This document shows positions 56,445-64,000 of a stretch of DNA of 64,000 nt, piece by piece. The DNA is from Psychrobacter piscatorii (lineage in GTDB: Bacteria > Pseudomonadota > Gammaproteobacteria > Pseudomonadales > Moraxellaceae). Both the position numbers and the translations under genes were made by a program. Under the pieces are notes generated by a model. It did not search any database and was not told the DNA's origin. It saw only the letters and a program-made list of their open reading frames with translations. The DNA lies in contig NZ_CAJHAR010000001.1 in NCBI RefSeq assembly GCF_904846415.1, positions 124,001-188,000 of the forward strand, given 5' to 3'. Every line of letters begins with the position of its first letter. Position 1 is the stretch's first letter.

Positions 56445-57002
56445 ATGAATAATGACACGATTACCAAGAGTCAGCTCGCCGCTTATAAGCCGACTACCGC
56501 TTACGTGGGCACGTCTTGGGCCGTTATGTTGGTCGGTGTCCTTGCGTATTTACTGGGACTATGGAATGCTCAAAGTATGTTGTTAAATGAGAAGGGCTAT
56601 TATATCGCGGTACTGGCGCTTGGTCTGTACTCGGCCATCAGTCTACAAAAAACGCTACGTGATCGTAGTGAGGGTATTCCAACGACCAATATGTACTACT
56701 TCATTAGCTGGGCTGCGCTTGGTTTGTCCATTGCGCTTATCGCCCTTGGTCTTATGAATGCAGGCAGTCTCAGCCTGAGCGAAAAAGGGTTTTATATGAT
56801 GGCGTTTACCATGAGTTTGTTTGCTGCGGTCACCATTCAAAAAAACACCCGTGATGAAGCGCAGATTCGAACCCTAACAGCATCATCAACTGGCATTGAT
56901 AACGACAGTAGCGCGAAAATTTCTCATCAAACGCCACGCGAGCCTGAGGCTGGCAAGTCATTGTTTGGTGCGGTTAAGTCAAGAATGGAGAGTGGTGAAT
57001 AA
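56445..57002 (+). CDS. YiaA/YiaB family inner-membrane protein
   Basis: From ATG 56445 (185 aa, GAGGAT upstream) the protein has two repeats of a two-helix unit: segments near 21-37 and 47-63, then 82-100 and 110-125. Each repeat has the pattern LLNEKGYYIAVLALGLYSAISLQK or SLSEKGFYMMAFTMSLFAAVT, split for length, and is typical of YiaA/YiaB. The C-terminal 45 residues are soluble. Function unknown. Confidence 0.82.
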   Translation: MNNDTITKSQLAAYKPTTAYVGTSWAVMLVGVLAYLLGLWNAQSMLLNEKGYYIAVLALGLYSAISLQKTLRDRSEGIPTTNMYYFISWAALGLSIALIALGLMNAGSLSLSEKGFYMMAFTMSLFAAVTIQKNTRDEAQIRTLTASSTGIDNDSSAKISHQTPREPEAGKSLFGAVKSRMESGE

Positions 57003-57027
57003 AGGCTATTTGGCGATAAATCACCTA

Positions 57028-57197
57028 GGGCGTGTCATCATTTAGATAGCGAGGCTTAAAATGAGATAAATTGCAGTCAAACAAGGAAAAAATTGCAGAG
57101 AAAATAGGTATATTCGCAAAATTTTTGACGATGTTTAACAAGATTTAGCCAGTTTAAGACCGCTAAATGATTTAATGGGCTAATTGATGACACGCCC
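57028..57197. mobile_element. 170-bp MITE-like element with TA target duplication
   Basis: GGGCGTGTCATCA at 57028-57040 has its exact complement at 57185-57197, with further near-matching inward (one mismatch, then TTAG). TA lies on both outer sides (57026-57027 and 57198-57199). There is no ORF within. Inverted ends and a TA duplication are those of Tc1/mariner-IS630-type miniature elements. The right end supplies the last base of the mnmC stop codon. Confidence 0.75.
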
Positions 57198-59269
57198 TAA
57201 GTCAATGGCGTCTGTAGACGTGTACGCTGCGGCGATAGACGTGCAAGCATCGCTGTTGATAGCGGCGCAAATGATCCTAGCATCATACCTGCTAATGCTT
57301 CAGCACAGATGGGTGCCAACGCATAGCCTTTTGCGCCCATCGCACTCATGGTCCATATACGCTGACTGTTGGTTAGTTGCCCAACGATGGGATGATAGTC
57401 AGGCGTTTGGGTGCGAATACCAGCGCGCCCTTGCCACAAGCTCGTATCGACCGGCACGACGGTTTCCATCTCAGGAATGGCAGTAACGAGCTTGTCTCGG
57501 CTGATTTGATGTTCCTCATCTCTTATATCAGTATCGGTATCATTACGAATAAAACTTGCACCAAGTAACAAATACGGCTCGCCCGCAACCAACGTATTTA
57601 GATCATCATCACCTGTCTGTGCGTTAAATAGCGCACAGTAACCGCTATATTTAAGTGGTATTTTGGGTAGATGTGCGAGTTGTTCTACATCAGGTGTAAA
57701 CCAAGACAGCTGCCCACGAATCTTACGGCAATCAAATATCCGCTTATCCAATTGATGACTCTCAAACGCGGCGCAAATGACGACATTATCGGCAAAGACA
57801 GAAACCATTTCCTTATGTTGATTACTGCCCTCAATAAACACCTGAGCGTCAGTTTCATTGATTTTATCAACGTTTAATTGCTGAAAGCGAATGAGCGGGT
57901 GCGCTAGTATGATGTCTTTCAATGCTTGCGGGTTGACCAAACCAGACTCAGGCAGGTATAAATTCTCTGATAAGTCTTGTGCTTGCAACCCACTAATATT
58001 TTGTGCCTGTTCAACGGGTAGGGTAGTCGCCATCTCATCAGGGTATTCGGTAATTTGCTCGGTGCCAATATTGGCTTTTATCAGTAAATCAAGCGCACCA
58101 GTCGGTTCAAGTATTGGCGCTGTATTGAGCTTTATGGCTTTTTGATTAAGGTCTCGATATAGCCTGCTGCTATAGAGATAGCCGATGGTGTGCAAATGCT
58201 CGTCAACGTGGTGAATAGGCGTCATTTTGGGCGCAAGCAAGGCTCGAGGGTTGCCTGAAGCCCCTGCTAAAGGCGCTGATTTATCCAATAAGGTCACGGT
58301 AATCCCGCGATTGGCAAGCGACCAAGCCGTTAGCAATCCTGAGACGCCTGCACCAATGATGGCAGTGTGATTAAAGGTGCTATCTGTTGTTATCTGCTTC
58401 GCATCGTGGCTTTCGTTATCACAACTTTTATTATCACTAGTAACGTCAATATGGTCTGTATCGGTCATGATGGCGGTGAGCATTTCTCGCTTGCGACCAA
58501 ACCCTTTTACCTTTTTGATGTCAAAGCCATGTTCCTTGAGCCCGCGCTTGACGATGCCTGCACAGCTATAAGTAGCGGCGGTCGTATGCGTATGCGATAG
58601 GCGCTGCATCTGTGCAAAGATACTGTCAGCCCACAATGTACTGTTGCAAGACGGCGCAAAGCCATCCAAAAACCACGCATTGATATGAGGCTGAGGCGCA
58701 GACTGCTGAGGGTGACCTATTGCCAGTTTGCTAAGACTCTGGGCTGCATCACCAAGCCATATATCGACCGTCAGATTATCATAAGAGAAATCCAAACGAT
58801 GACAGCCTGCGATAAGAGGCGGATACGCTGCCAAAAGTGGCTCAATCAACGTTACAAGCTCAGGCGCACGTTGACCCCATAGGGCAAGTATGTGCGTCAG
58901 ATCTGCAAGTGGTATGGGAAATTTTTCAGTGGTAATGAAATGTAGGCGAGCATCTGCCAGTTGTGGGTGGGTGTCGCGCAGCTGTCGCCATAACTGCCAC
59001 GTCGCTAAGAGGTTAAGCCCAGTACCAAAACCCAATTCCGCAATCGTAAAACATTGCTGTGGTGCAAGGCGCATTAAGCGATCAGGCAGCTGATTGTGCT
59101 CTAAAAACACATGACGTGTCTCTGCCAGGCCATCCGCATGCGAGAAGTACACATCCCCAAACTCACCGGATACTGGCACCATATTGCCAGTATCATCCAT
59201 TTGCCAGTCAACCTTAGCAGGTGTGATAATCTTTAATGGTTCAGCGTTTGTGTGATGAGCGATAGACAT
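57197..59269 (-). CDS. mnmC: bifunctional tRNA mnm5s2U synthesis protein MnmC
   Basis: MnmC completes 5-methylaminomethyl-2-thiouridine at the tRNA wobble position. The 690-residue protein has the N-terminal methyltransferase ([25 protein letters not shown]) and the C-terminal FAD oxidase, with the dinucleotide motif [17 protein letters not shown] near residue 310 and the end block [17 protein letters not shown]. The stop TAG is formed at the boundary of a MITE; the pre-insertion sequence would also have read TAG, so the protein is unaltered. Confidence 0.94.
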   Translation of the reverse strand: MSIAHHTNAEPLKIITPAKVDWQMDDTGNMVPVSGEFGDVYFSHADGLAETRHVFLEHNQLPDRLMRLAPQQCFTIAELGFGTGLNLLATWQLWRQLRDTHPQLADARLHFITTEKFPIPLADLTHILALWGQRAPELVTLIEPLLAAYPPLIAGCHRLDFSYDNLTVDIWLGDAAQSLSKLAIGHPQQSAPQPHINAWFLDGFAPSCNSTLWADSIFAQMQRLSHTHTTAATYSCAGIVKRGLKEHGFDIKKVKGFGRKREMLTAIMTDTDHIDVTSDNKSCDNESHDAKQITTDSTFNHTAIIGAGVSGLLTAWSLANRGITVTLLDKSAPLAGASGNPRALLAPKMTPIHHVDEHLHTIGYLYSSRLYRDLNQKAIKLNTAPILEPTGALDLLIKANIGTEQITEYPDEMATTLPVEQAQNISGLQAQDLSENLYLPESGLVNPQALKDIILAHPLIRFQQLNVDKINETDAQVFIEGSNQHKEMVSVFADNVVICAAFESHQLDKRIFDCRKIRGQLSWFTPDVEQLAHLPKIPLKYSGYCALFNAQTGDDDLNTLVAGEPYLLLGASFIRNDTDTDIRDEEHQISRDKLVTAIPEMETVVPVDTSLWQGRAGIRTQTPDYHPIVGQLTNSQRIWTMSAMGAKGYALAPICAEALAGMMLGSFAPLSTAMLARLSPQRTRLQTPLT

Positions 59270-59398
59270 GGGAACTTCTTAGCAGGATGATTTACTATAA
59301 TAAAAATGTTCTGGATGACAGAATCAAGTTCATAAAAATACAATGAGACGTCGCAGAATAGAGCAGGTCAAAGACTAAACTTATAAAGAGCGCATCGC

Positions 59399-59830
59399 TT
59401 ACCAACGATCACGGCGGACAAAAACCAGCCATGAGATAAAAATACCTACCAACAAACTGATCAAAACGGTAAATGCACCATACAAAAACAGCTGACCTTT
59501 GCTCTCATAGACTAAAACGTTTGCTTGGGTCTGCAAGTCGTTCACTTGACGTTGCAATTGTGCGTTACGGCTGAGCAGTTCTTGATTGGCCGCTGACAGC
59601 GCTTTAGTAGACGGTTGCAACTGTGCGGCCAGAGTATCATTGATATCTAGTGCTGAACTTGTTGACGCATCGCCTACGGCAGGTTGACTTGTAGGGGCTG
59701 CTGTAGGATTCGCTGCATCTGCGTTGGGTGCCGTTGGTGCGGCATGCACTGATACTGCTGCCATCAGTAGCAGGCTAGCCAAGCTGTTTTTATAGAATCG
59801 AGTATTCAAATAAAGGACTTTCTGACTCAC
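59399..59830 (-). CDS. exported coiled-coil protein with C-terminal membrane anchor
   Basis: The 143-residue product has a signal peptide (cut near residue 31, VHA), an Ala/Thr/Pro-rich linker, a coiled coil at about 80-110 (NQELLSRNAQLQRQVNDLQ) and a C-terminal membrane helix (116-137) ending in RRDRW. The architecture recalls small SH3-less relatives of TIGR04211-type proteins, but I do not make that call. Its start overlaps the yciI stop by four bases (ATGA), so they are coupled. Confidence 0.6.
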   Translation of the reverse strand: MSQKVLYLNTRFYKNSLASLLLMAAVSVHAAPTAPNADAANPTAAPTSQPAVGDASTSSALDINDTLAAQLQPSTKALSAANQELLSRNAQLQRQVNDLQTQANVLVYESKGQLFLYGAFTVLISLLVGIFISWLVFVRRDRW

Positions 59831-60144
59831 GATGCAGCTACTGTATCAGTTGGTGCTGGTAATGCTTGAATAAATGGCTTGATATCCACATGACTATAGA
59901 CGCCATCACGTAAATAAGGCTCATCGTTTGCCCACGCTTGTGCCGCCTCGATAGAGTCAAACTCAGCAATAATTAAGCTGCCTGACATATCGCTCTTGCC
60001 ATGTTCGATAGGCGTTGGGCCTGCAATCACCAGACGATCTTCACGACTGAGCGCCTGTAATCGCTCAATATGTTCAGCGCAAGTAATCAGACGCTGTGCG
60101 CTGCTATTAGCCACATCATGACCAATAATGACAAATAATGACAT
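59827..60144 (-). CDS. yciI: YciI family protein
   Basis: The 105-residue ferredoxin-like protein shows the YciI pattern: IGHDVANSSAQRLITCAEHI (His-Asp pair), RLVIAGPTP and the C-terminal DPYxxDGVY equivalent DEPYLRDGVYSHV. It lies next to yciB and an exported coiled-coil gene. Role is unclear; a dehydrochlorinase-like catalytic pair is known in some relatives. Confidence 0.88.
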   Translation of the reverse strand: MSLFVIIGHDVANSSAQRLITCAEHIERLQALSREDRLVIAGPTPIEHGKSDMSGSLIIAEFDSIEAAQAWANDEPYLRDGVYSHVDIKPFIQALPAPTDTVAAS

Positions 60145-60278
60145 GGAACTTCCTTAGTTGATAATAAAACGTGATGATTGATTTGAAATACATCGTATAA
60201 CGCTAATGGGTGATTGCTTTGAGCTTTAAAAGCAGTTTTATCAATTATAAGACAGTAGCTGCAATCAGCACATAACCG

Positions 60279-60830
60279 TTATTTGGTGGTTTTGTCCGTC
60301 AGCGCAGGATTGAGATGCTTTTTGAGTACAGCAAACTGAGCCACGACGAATACCAGCATAATCGGAATCCAGCCATAAGTCTTGAAGTTAATCCACGCTT
60401 CATCTGACATGGTGAATGCTGTGATATAATGAAGTACAGCCATGAGGGCGAAGAAAAATGCCCAAGCAACGGTCAGTTTTTTCCAACCACTAAGTGTCAA
60501 AGTAAATACTTCTTTCATTGCTAGCTGCATTAATGGCTTATTGATAGCGGCACTGACAAACAAGGTCAACGCAAAAATACCATTGATAATGGGCGATTTC
60601 CAACGCAGATAGATGTCATCTCGCAACAGCAATGTGCCACCGCAAAATAAAATGGTTAATAGTAAGACGACCCATTGTTGCTTATCAAACTTGCCTTTTT
60701 GGCGAATAAAGTGAATGGCATAAACGACAATGGTAGCGACGAGCAAAGCCCCTGCCGCTGCCAAAATACCGTTATAACGCGCCGCGATAAAAAAGGCAAT
60801 CAAAGGGATAAAGTCTAATAATGCTTTCAT
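60279..60830 (-). CDS. yciB: YciB / septation protein A family
   Basis: From ATG 60830 (183 aa) the protein starts KALLDFIPLIAFFIAA, as usual for YciB, and has five or six membrane segments and the family phrase KSPIINGIFALTLF. YciB (IspA) is an inner-membrane protein tied to cell shape and envelope assembly. The frame opens at 60851 with a TTG, which I reject. Near yciI as in E. coli. Confidence 0.92.
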   Translation of the reverse strand: MKALLDFIPLIAFFIAARYNGILAAAGALLVATIVVYAIHFIRQKGKFDKQQWVVLLLTILFCGGTLLLRDDIYLRWKSPIINGIFALTLFVSAAINKPLMQLAMKEVFTLTLSGWKKLTVAWAFFFALMAVLHYITAFTMSDEAWINFKTYGWIPIMLVFVVAQFAVLKKHLNPALTDKTTK

Positions 60831-61145
60831 AGCAAAGGTTGTGTCCAACAAAAACGTATGGGGTAGTTTACACGTCTACTGCATCAAAAAAAAGCAATCA
60901 ACACGATAATCCTGCGATATACGTCACCTACAGAGTAATACGGTCTTATTGTGGCTAGTGACAATACCACTGACCAAATATAACCATCAAATACAGTAGC
61001 AATAGTCGCTAAATCCAGAGAATTGGCTCAGACATTATCATTAACAATAGCAACCAATATGAATAGTGACTATCTACTACCTACTACTAAATTCTACTAC
61101 TAAATTGTTTATACGCTTATTTTTTAAAACATTAAGGTTTATCTT
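60831..61145. other. yciB / PHP gene divergent region
   Basis: A 315-bp gap holding both promoters. CTACTACTAAATT occurs twice in tandem at 61081-61093 and 61094-61106, just before the PHP gene. No ORF is seen. Confidence 0.45.
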
Positions 61146-62027
61146 ATGAAATACGACTTACATTGTCACAGTACCTGTTCGGATGGTACTTACGCACCAA
61201 CTGAAGTAGTAAAGCGCGCGCACGCAGCGGGCATCAATGTACTGGCACTAACTGACCACGACACGCTGGCGGGCATTGATGAGGCAAGAGCAGTTGCCAA
61301 TGCTCATGATATACAGCTGATCAATGGGGTGGAAATCAGCTGTGAGCATACGTTGAGCGGTGGCTATGGCAAAAATAAATCTGCCAATAAGATCATCCAT
61401 GTGCTTGGGCTAGATTTTGCTGATCGCGAAAAGATGCATGCCACTCTGCAGCAACTACAAGACAGTCGGGCCACACGTGGTCAGCGCATCACCGAAAAGC
61501 TCAGTGAGCTGCTGGATATAGATTTCGATGAGTTGTGGCAAGCTATTCTCGACAAGGCAGGTGGCAACCCACAAGCAGTCGGACGCGCACATATTGGGCA
61601 AGTGTTATTTGAGCGGGGCGAGGTCAAAACCGTTCAGAAAGCCTTTGATAAATATTTGGCAGACAATAAGCCTGCTTATGTGGCAATCGAGGCGCTGACG
61701 ATGCAGCATGGTATCGAGTTGATTCATGCTTGTGGTGGCAAGGCGGTGCTTGCGCATCCCACACGTTATCAGCTATCCGCCACACGAGTGCGCAAGCTGA
61801 TTGAGGAGTTTGCTCAGCTTGGCGGCGACGCCTGTGAGCTACCAGCCACGAGTGAACCAATCAGCACGCGCAGAATGGTTGATCGTAGTATTGCCGAGCA
61901 CAATCTTGTCACCTCAATTGGCAGCGATTTTCATGGCAGTAATATGCCGTGGCGTCGCTTGGGTGATGTGCCCGTCTTGAATGCTGACCAACAAGGGGTT
62001 TGGGAGTCTTTTACAACTCTTGCTTAG
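61146..62027 (+). CDS. PHP-domain phosphoesterase, TrpH/RNase AM type
   Basis: The 293-residue PHP-domain protein has metal ligands in YDLHCHSTCSDG, LTDHDT and IHVLGLDF, and the late VTSIGSDFHGSNMPW. This is the pattern of E. coli RNase AM (TrpH/YciV), a 5'-3' exonuclease and 3',5'-nucleoside bisphosphate phosphatase. AAGG precedes the ATG. Near yciB/yciI, a loose echo of the E. coli yci-trp region. Confidence 0.88.
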   Translation: MKYDLHCHSTCSDGTYAPTEVVKRAHAAGINVLALTDHDTLAGIDEARAVANAHDIQLINGVEISCEHTLSGGYGKNKSANKIIHVLGLDFADREKMHATLQQLQDSRATRGQRITEKLSELLDIDFDELWQAILDKAGGNPQAVGRAHIGQVLFERGEVKTVQKAFDKYLADNKPAYVAIEALTMQHGIELIHACGGKAVLAHPTRYQLSATRVRKLIEEFAQLGGDACELPATSEPISTRRMVDRSIAEHNLVTSIGSDFHGSNMPWRRLGDVPVLNADQQGVWESFTTLA

Positions 62028-62282
62028 TGAGTAGGATTTAAATTTTTATAGTTACTTCTAATAGGGTTACTTCCAATAGTGATAGGGCCTTATTGATCAT
62101 GATGAGTAAGGCTAGGAATGGATATGTAAACGTAACTACATTCATAGAGAAATTATCGGGAAATAAATGCGTAAAACTGATTGATAATTAAGGTATAAAT
62201 TGCCACACTGAATAGACCTTAGTCGTGGCTCACGGCTCACTATTCTTAACTCTATAAATTTGACTATCCGCGGTAGTGCATT

Positions 62283-63716
62283 ATGGCTGTATATAAGTTC
62301 TATCTAGGCCACAGAGAGCTTTCTAAGGCGGTTTTTGAGTGGGAGGCTGCTGATAGGACGGCCCTACTAGCAGCATTTATGTTAATGGAGGTTTTTTCAC
62401 ATTGGCTATGGTGCTTATTTGTATGGTATCGCCGCGATACTTATGGTGCTTACGTTGATATCAACCTGCTCTATCTAGTATGGATTAGCGTGTCTATAGT
62501 TGGTGTTTTCTTGCTATGGATGTCCAGTCGTTTTTCACCAGTTAGAAGTGCTAATAGCAATCTGCACATATGGCAAGCTTTGCTCATCACTATTTATAGT
62601 GTCTACATTACTTTTATTGTCGCCATACTAGGGCATAGTAGTCTAGTAACGGGTGTGTCATTAGTAGGTGGTGCTATGCTAGGAATGATGCTCATTAACC
62701 GGAATTATGTTTGGCGAGCATTTATAGGGCAAATTATTGTGACCTTAGCAGTATCGCTACTTCCTTATTTTGGTATTACGATACCCAATCTACGCCAACT
62801 TACGGCCATTACTCTTCCTTCTAATATTCATAGTTATATGACTTATAGTGATATGACTATCGTTAAAAATGAGGCGTTGACTTGGGAAGGGCTTAATCAC
62901 CTTCGTCAATCTTCCAACCTTTTGTGGCGATCTACCCATATTTATATGTCACTACCAAAAGCGATTTTTATCATTTATATGTTTCGTATTTTGTTAGTGT
63001 CATTAGACGATAGTAGGCAAGAAACCTTGCAGTATGCCAACCAAGATGAGCTTACTCAGCTAAAGAACCGTCGCTACGGCCTAAAGAAAATGAAGTATGC
63101 GTTGTCAACGGTACAAGACGATCAAGATTTTAGCGTGATGCTATTTGATTTGGATTGGTTTAAACGCATCAACGATAATTATGGCCATGATGTGGGGGAT
63201 CAAGTGTTGATCGAAATATCGCAGACGCTATTGCAGTCGTTATCAGATGAAACCATCATTAGCCGTTACGGTGGTGAGGAGTTTTTGGTTGTGCTACCAA
63301 ATACGTCGCACGATAGTGCAATGGTGATTGCTGAGCAATTACGGCTTAGTATTGCTCAGCATGTCATCAATGTCGGTGATGTGTTTGATTTTAGCGTGAC
63401 AGCAAGTTTTGGGCTGTATACCTTGACCCATCAAGAAAGGGCTCGCATTGTCAAAAACTATAAATCTATTTTGGCAAAAAAAGCCCAGTCTCAATCAAGT
63501 GCATCATCTCTTATCAAGCCGATTGCCACGCAGAGAGCTGAGAGCCAAATGGCCTTTATGCAAAAACTACCTAGCGATATCTGTCAACGTTTGATTAGCA
63601 CAGCAGATAAGGCTCTTTATGAAGCCAAGCACCGTGGACGCAATCAAGTCGTGAGTGCCAATCATATGTTTGCCGAAAAAAACGGTGGTATCCATTCACT
63701 CTACAAAAAACGCTAG
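62283..63716 (+). CDS. membrane diguanylate cyclase with insertion in GGDEF domain
   Basis: The N-terminal half (residues 25-250) has six or seven membrane segments and no known sensor domain. The GGDEF domain starts near DELTQLKNRR (265), has metal site FDLDWFKRIND, and an active RYGGEEF at 328-334. The inhibitory site RxxD is SLSD, so product inhibition is probably lost. Between FGLY (386-389) and ADKALYEAK (441 on) about 50 extra residues, Lys/Ser/Gln-rich, are inserted. It is expected to make c-di-GMP at the inner membrane. Confidence 0.85.
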   Translation: MAVYKFYLGHRELSKAVFEWEAADRTALLAAFMLMEVFSHWLWCLFVWYRRDTYGAYVDINLLYLVWISVSIVGVFLLWMSSRFSPVRSANSNLHIWQALLITIYSVYITFIVAILGHSSLVTGVSLVGGAMLGMMLINRNYVWRAFIGQIIVTLAVSLLPYFGITIPNLRQLTAITLPSNIHSYMTYSDMTIVKNEALTWEGLNHLRQSSNLLWRSTHIYMSLPKAIFIIYMFRILLVSLDDSRQETLQYANQDELTQLKNRRYGLKKMKYALSTVQDDQDFSVMLFDLDWFKRINDNYGHDVGDQVLIEISQTLLQSLSDETIISRYGGEEFLVVLPNTSHDSAMVIAEQLRLSIAQHVINVGDVFDFSVTASFGLYTLTHQERARIVKNYKSILAKKAQSQSSASSLIKPIATQRAESQMAFMQKLPSDICQRLISTADKALYEAKHRGRNQVVSANHMFAEKNGGIHSLYKKR

Positions 63717-63757
63717 CCGCCACTCTGCAAGTAGCCGCTACGCTATCAATAATTCAA

Positions 63758-64000
63758 TCATGAATCCATCTGCTGAACCAAACTTGCCAGCACACTGGTG
63801 GCAAAGCTACCCGTGGTCAACGTAAAGCTCAATACCAATGTCTGCTCATCCGACCACTCCCAGCGTAATTGCTCGATAGGCAGTCTTAATGGGCGTCTTT
63901 GTGCTTTGATATCACGCTGCTCCAATCCCGTTGCTAGCTGCATGAGTAATGGGCTGTGTTGTACGACTTCGTTTTCTAACGCGGCAGCACTACCACTGAC
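63758..64000 (-). CDS. truD: tRNA pseudouridine synthase TruD, C-terminal part
   Basis: The frame is open from 64000 to the stop at 63758 and gives the last 80 residues of TruD: SGSAAALENEVVQHSPLL, then RRPLRLPIEQLRWEW and the family end GSFATSVLASLV. TruD makes pseudouridine 13 in tRNA-Glu. The 5' part lies beyond the window. An internal ATG at 63943 is not the start. Confidence 0.88.
   Translation of the reverse strand, partial: VSGSAAALENEVVQHSPLLMQLATGLEQRDIKAQRRPLRLPIEQLRWEWSDEQTLVLSFTLTTGSFATSVLASLVQQMDS

Noticed and set aside
1-64000. CRISPR arrays, tRNA and rRNA genes, prophage or defence islands
   Set aside because: No regularly spaced identical repeats, no cloverleaf-like sequence I could recognise, and no phage or restriction genes were seen by reading; a tRNAscan or defence-finder run would be needed to be certain.

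Overview
The window is a stretch of gammaproteobacterial chromosome, most likely from Psychrobacter or a close relative in the Moraxellaceae. The evidence is moderate-to-low GC, the ftsQ-ftsA-ftsZ-lpxC cluster followed by a DciA-type DUF721 gene, a gmk-rpoZ-spoT-ridA-priA series, a SpoT with a degenerate synthetase domain (known from Acinetobacter), and several small proteins of Moraxellaceae type. It is almost entirely housekeeping chromosome. I see no prophage, CRISPR array, rRNA, tRNA or recognisable defence island.

Layout: 0-6 kb holds cell division and lipid A synthesis (ftsQ, ftsA, ftsZ, lpxC, dciA-like). 6-17 kb holds a secreted CHAP-like protein, a DOMON-like protein, yhbY, then rlmE, ftsH and folP, the sdhE/ygfX pair, a yidB-like gene, and recX-recA on the minus strand. 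An AT-rich gap of about 1 kb behind recA carries DnaA boxes. 17-31 kb holds trmB, a DUF2628/pilin-like hybrid, a KefB/C-type antiporter, a CDF exporter, priA, ridA, spoT, rpoZ and gmk. 31-42 kb holds ispH, a thioesterase, htpG behind a clear heat-shock-type promoter, a membrane-bound C13 peptidase, fghA, rpe, rpmG and rpmB.

42-46 kb is the only clearly accessory patch: a large Ig-like repeat lipoprotein and an intact 715-bp IS1016/IS1595-type insertion sequence with perfect 18-bp inverted repeats and an 8-bp target duplication. 46-57 kb holds purU, ypjD (ccsA-like), ffh, tsaB, uppP, rsmJ, ubiA and small membrane or lipoprotein genes. At 57.0-57.2 kb a 170-bp miniature element flanked by TA sits exactly on the mnmC stop codon. 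57-64 kb holds mnmC, yciI, yciB, a PHP phosphoesterase, a diguanylate cyclase and the 3' end of truD.

The points most worth a second look are: FtsA lacking the usual first phosphate motif; a SpoT that looks hydrolase-only; an orphan promoter-terminator pair downstream of lpxC (candidate sRNA); the oriC-like DnaA box cluster behind recA; the MITE that regenerates the mnmC stop; a DUF2628 membrane protein joined to a type IV pilin-like tail; a GGDEF protein with an insertion near its C-terminal end; and a 15-bp-period degenerate repeat before ubiA. I did not find a convincing wholly new multi-gene system. All functional calls are by reading motifs and by synteny; no database search was run.
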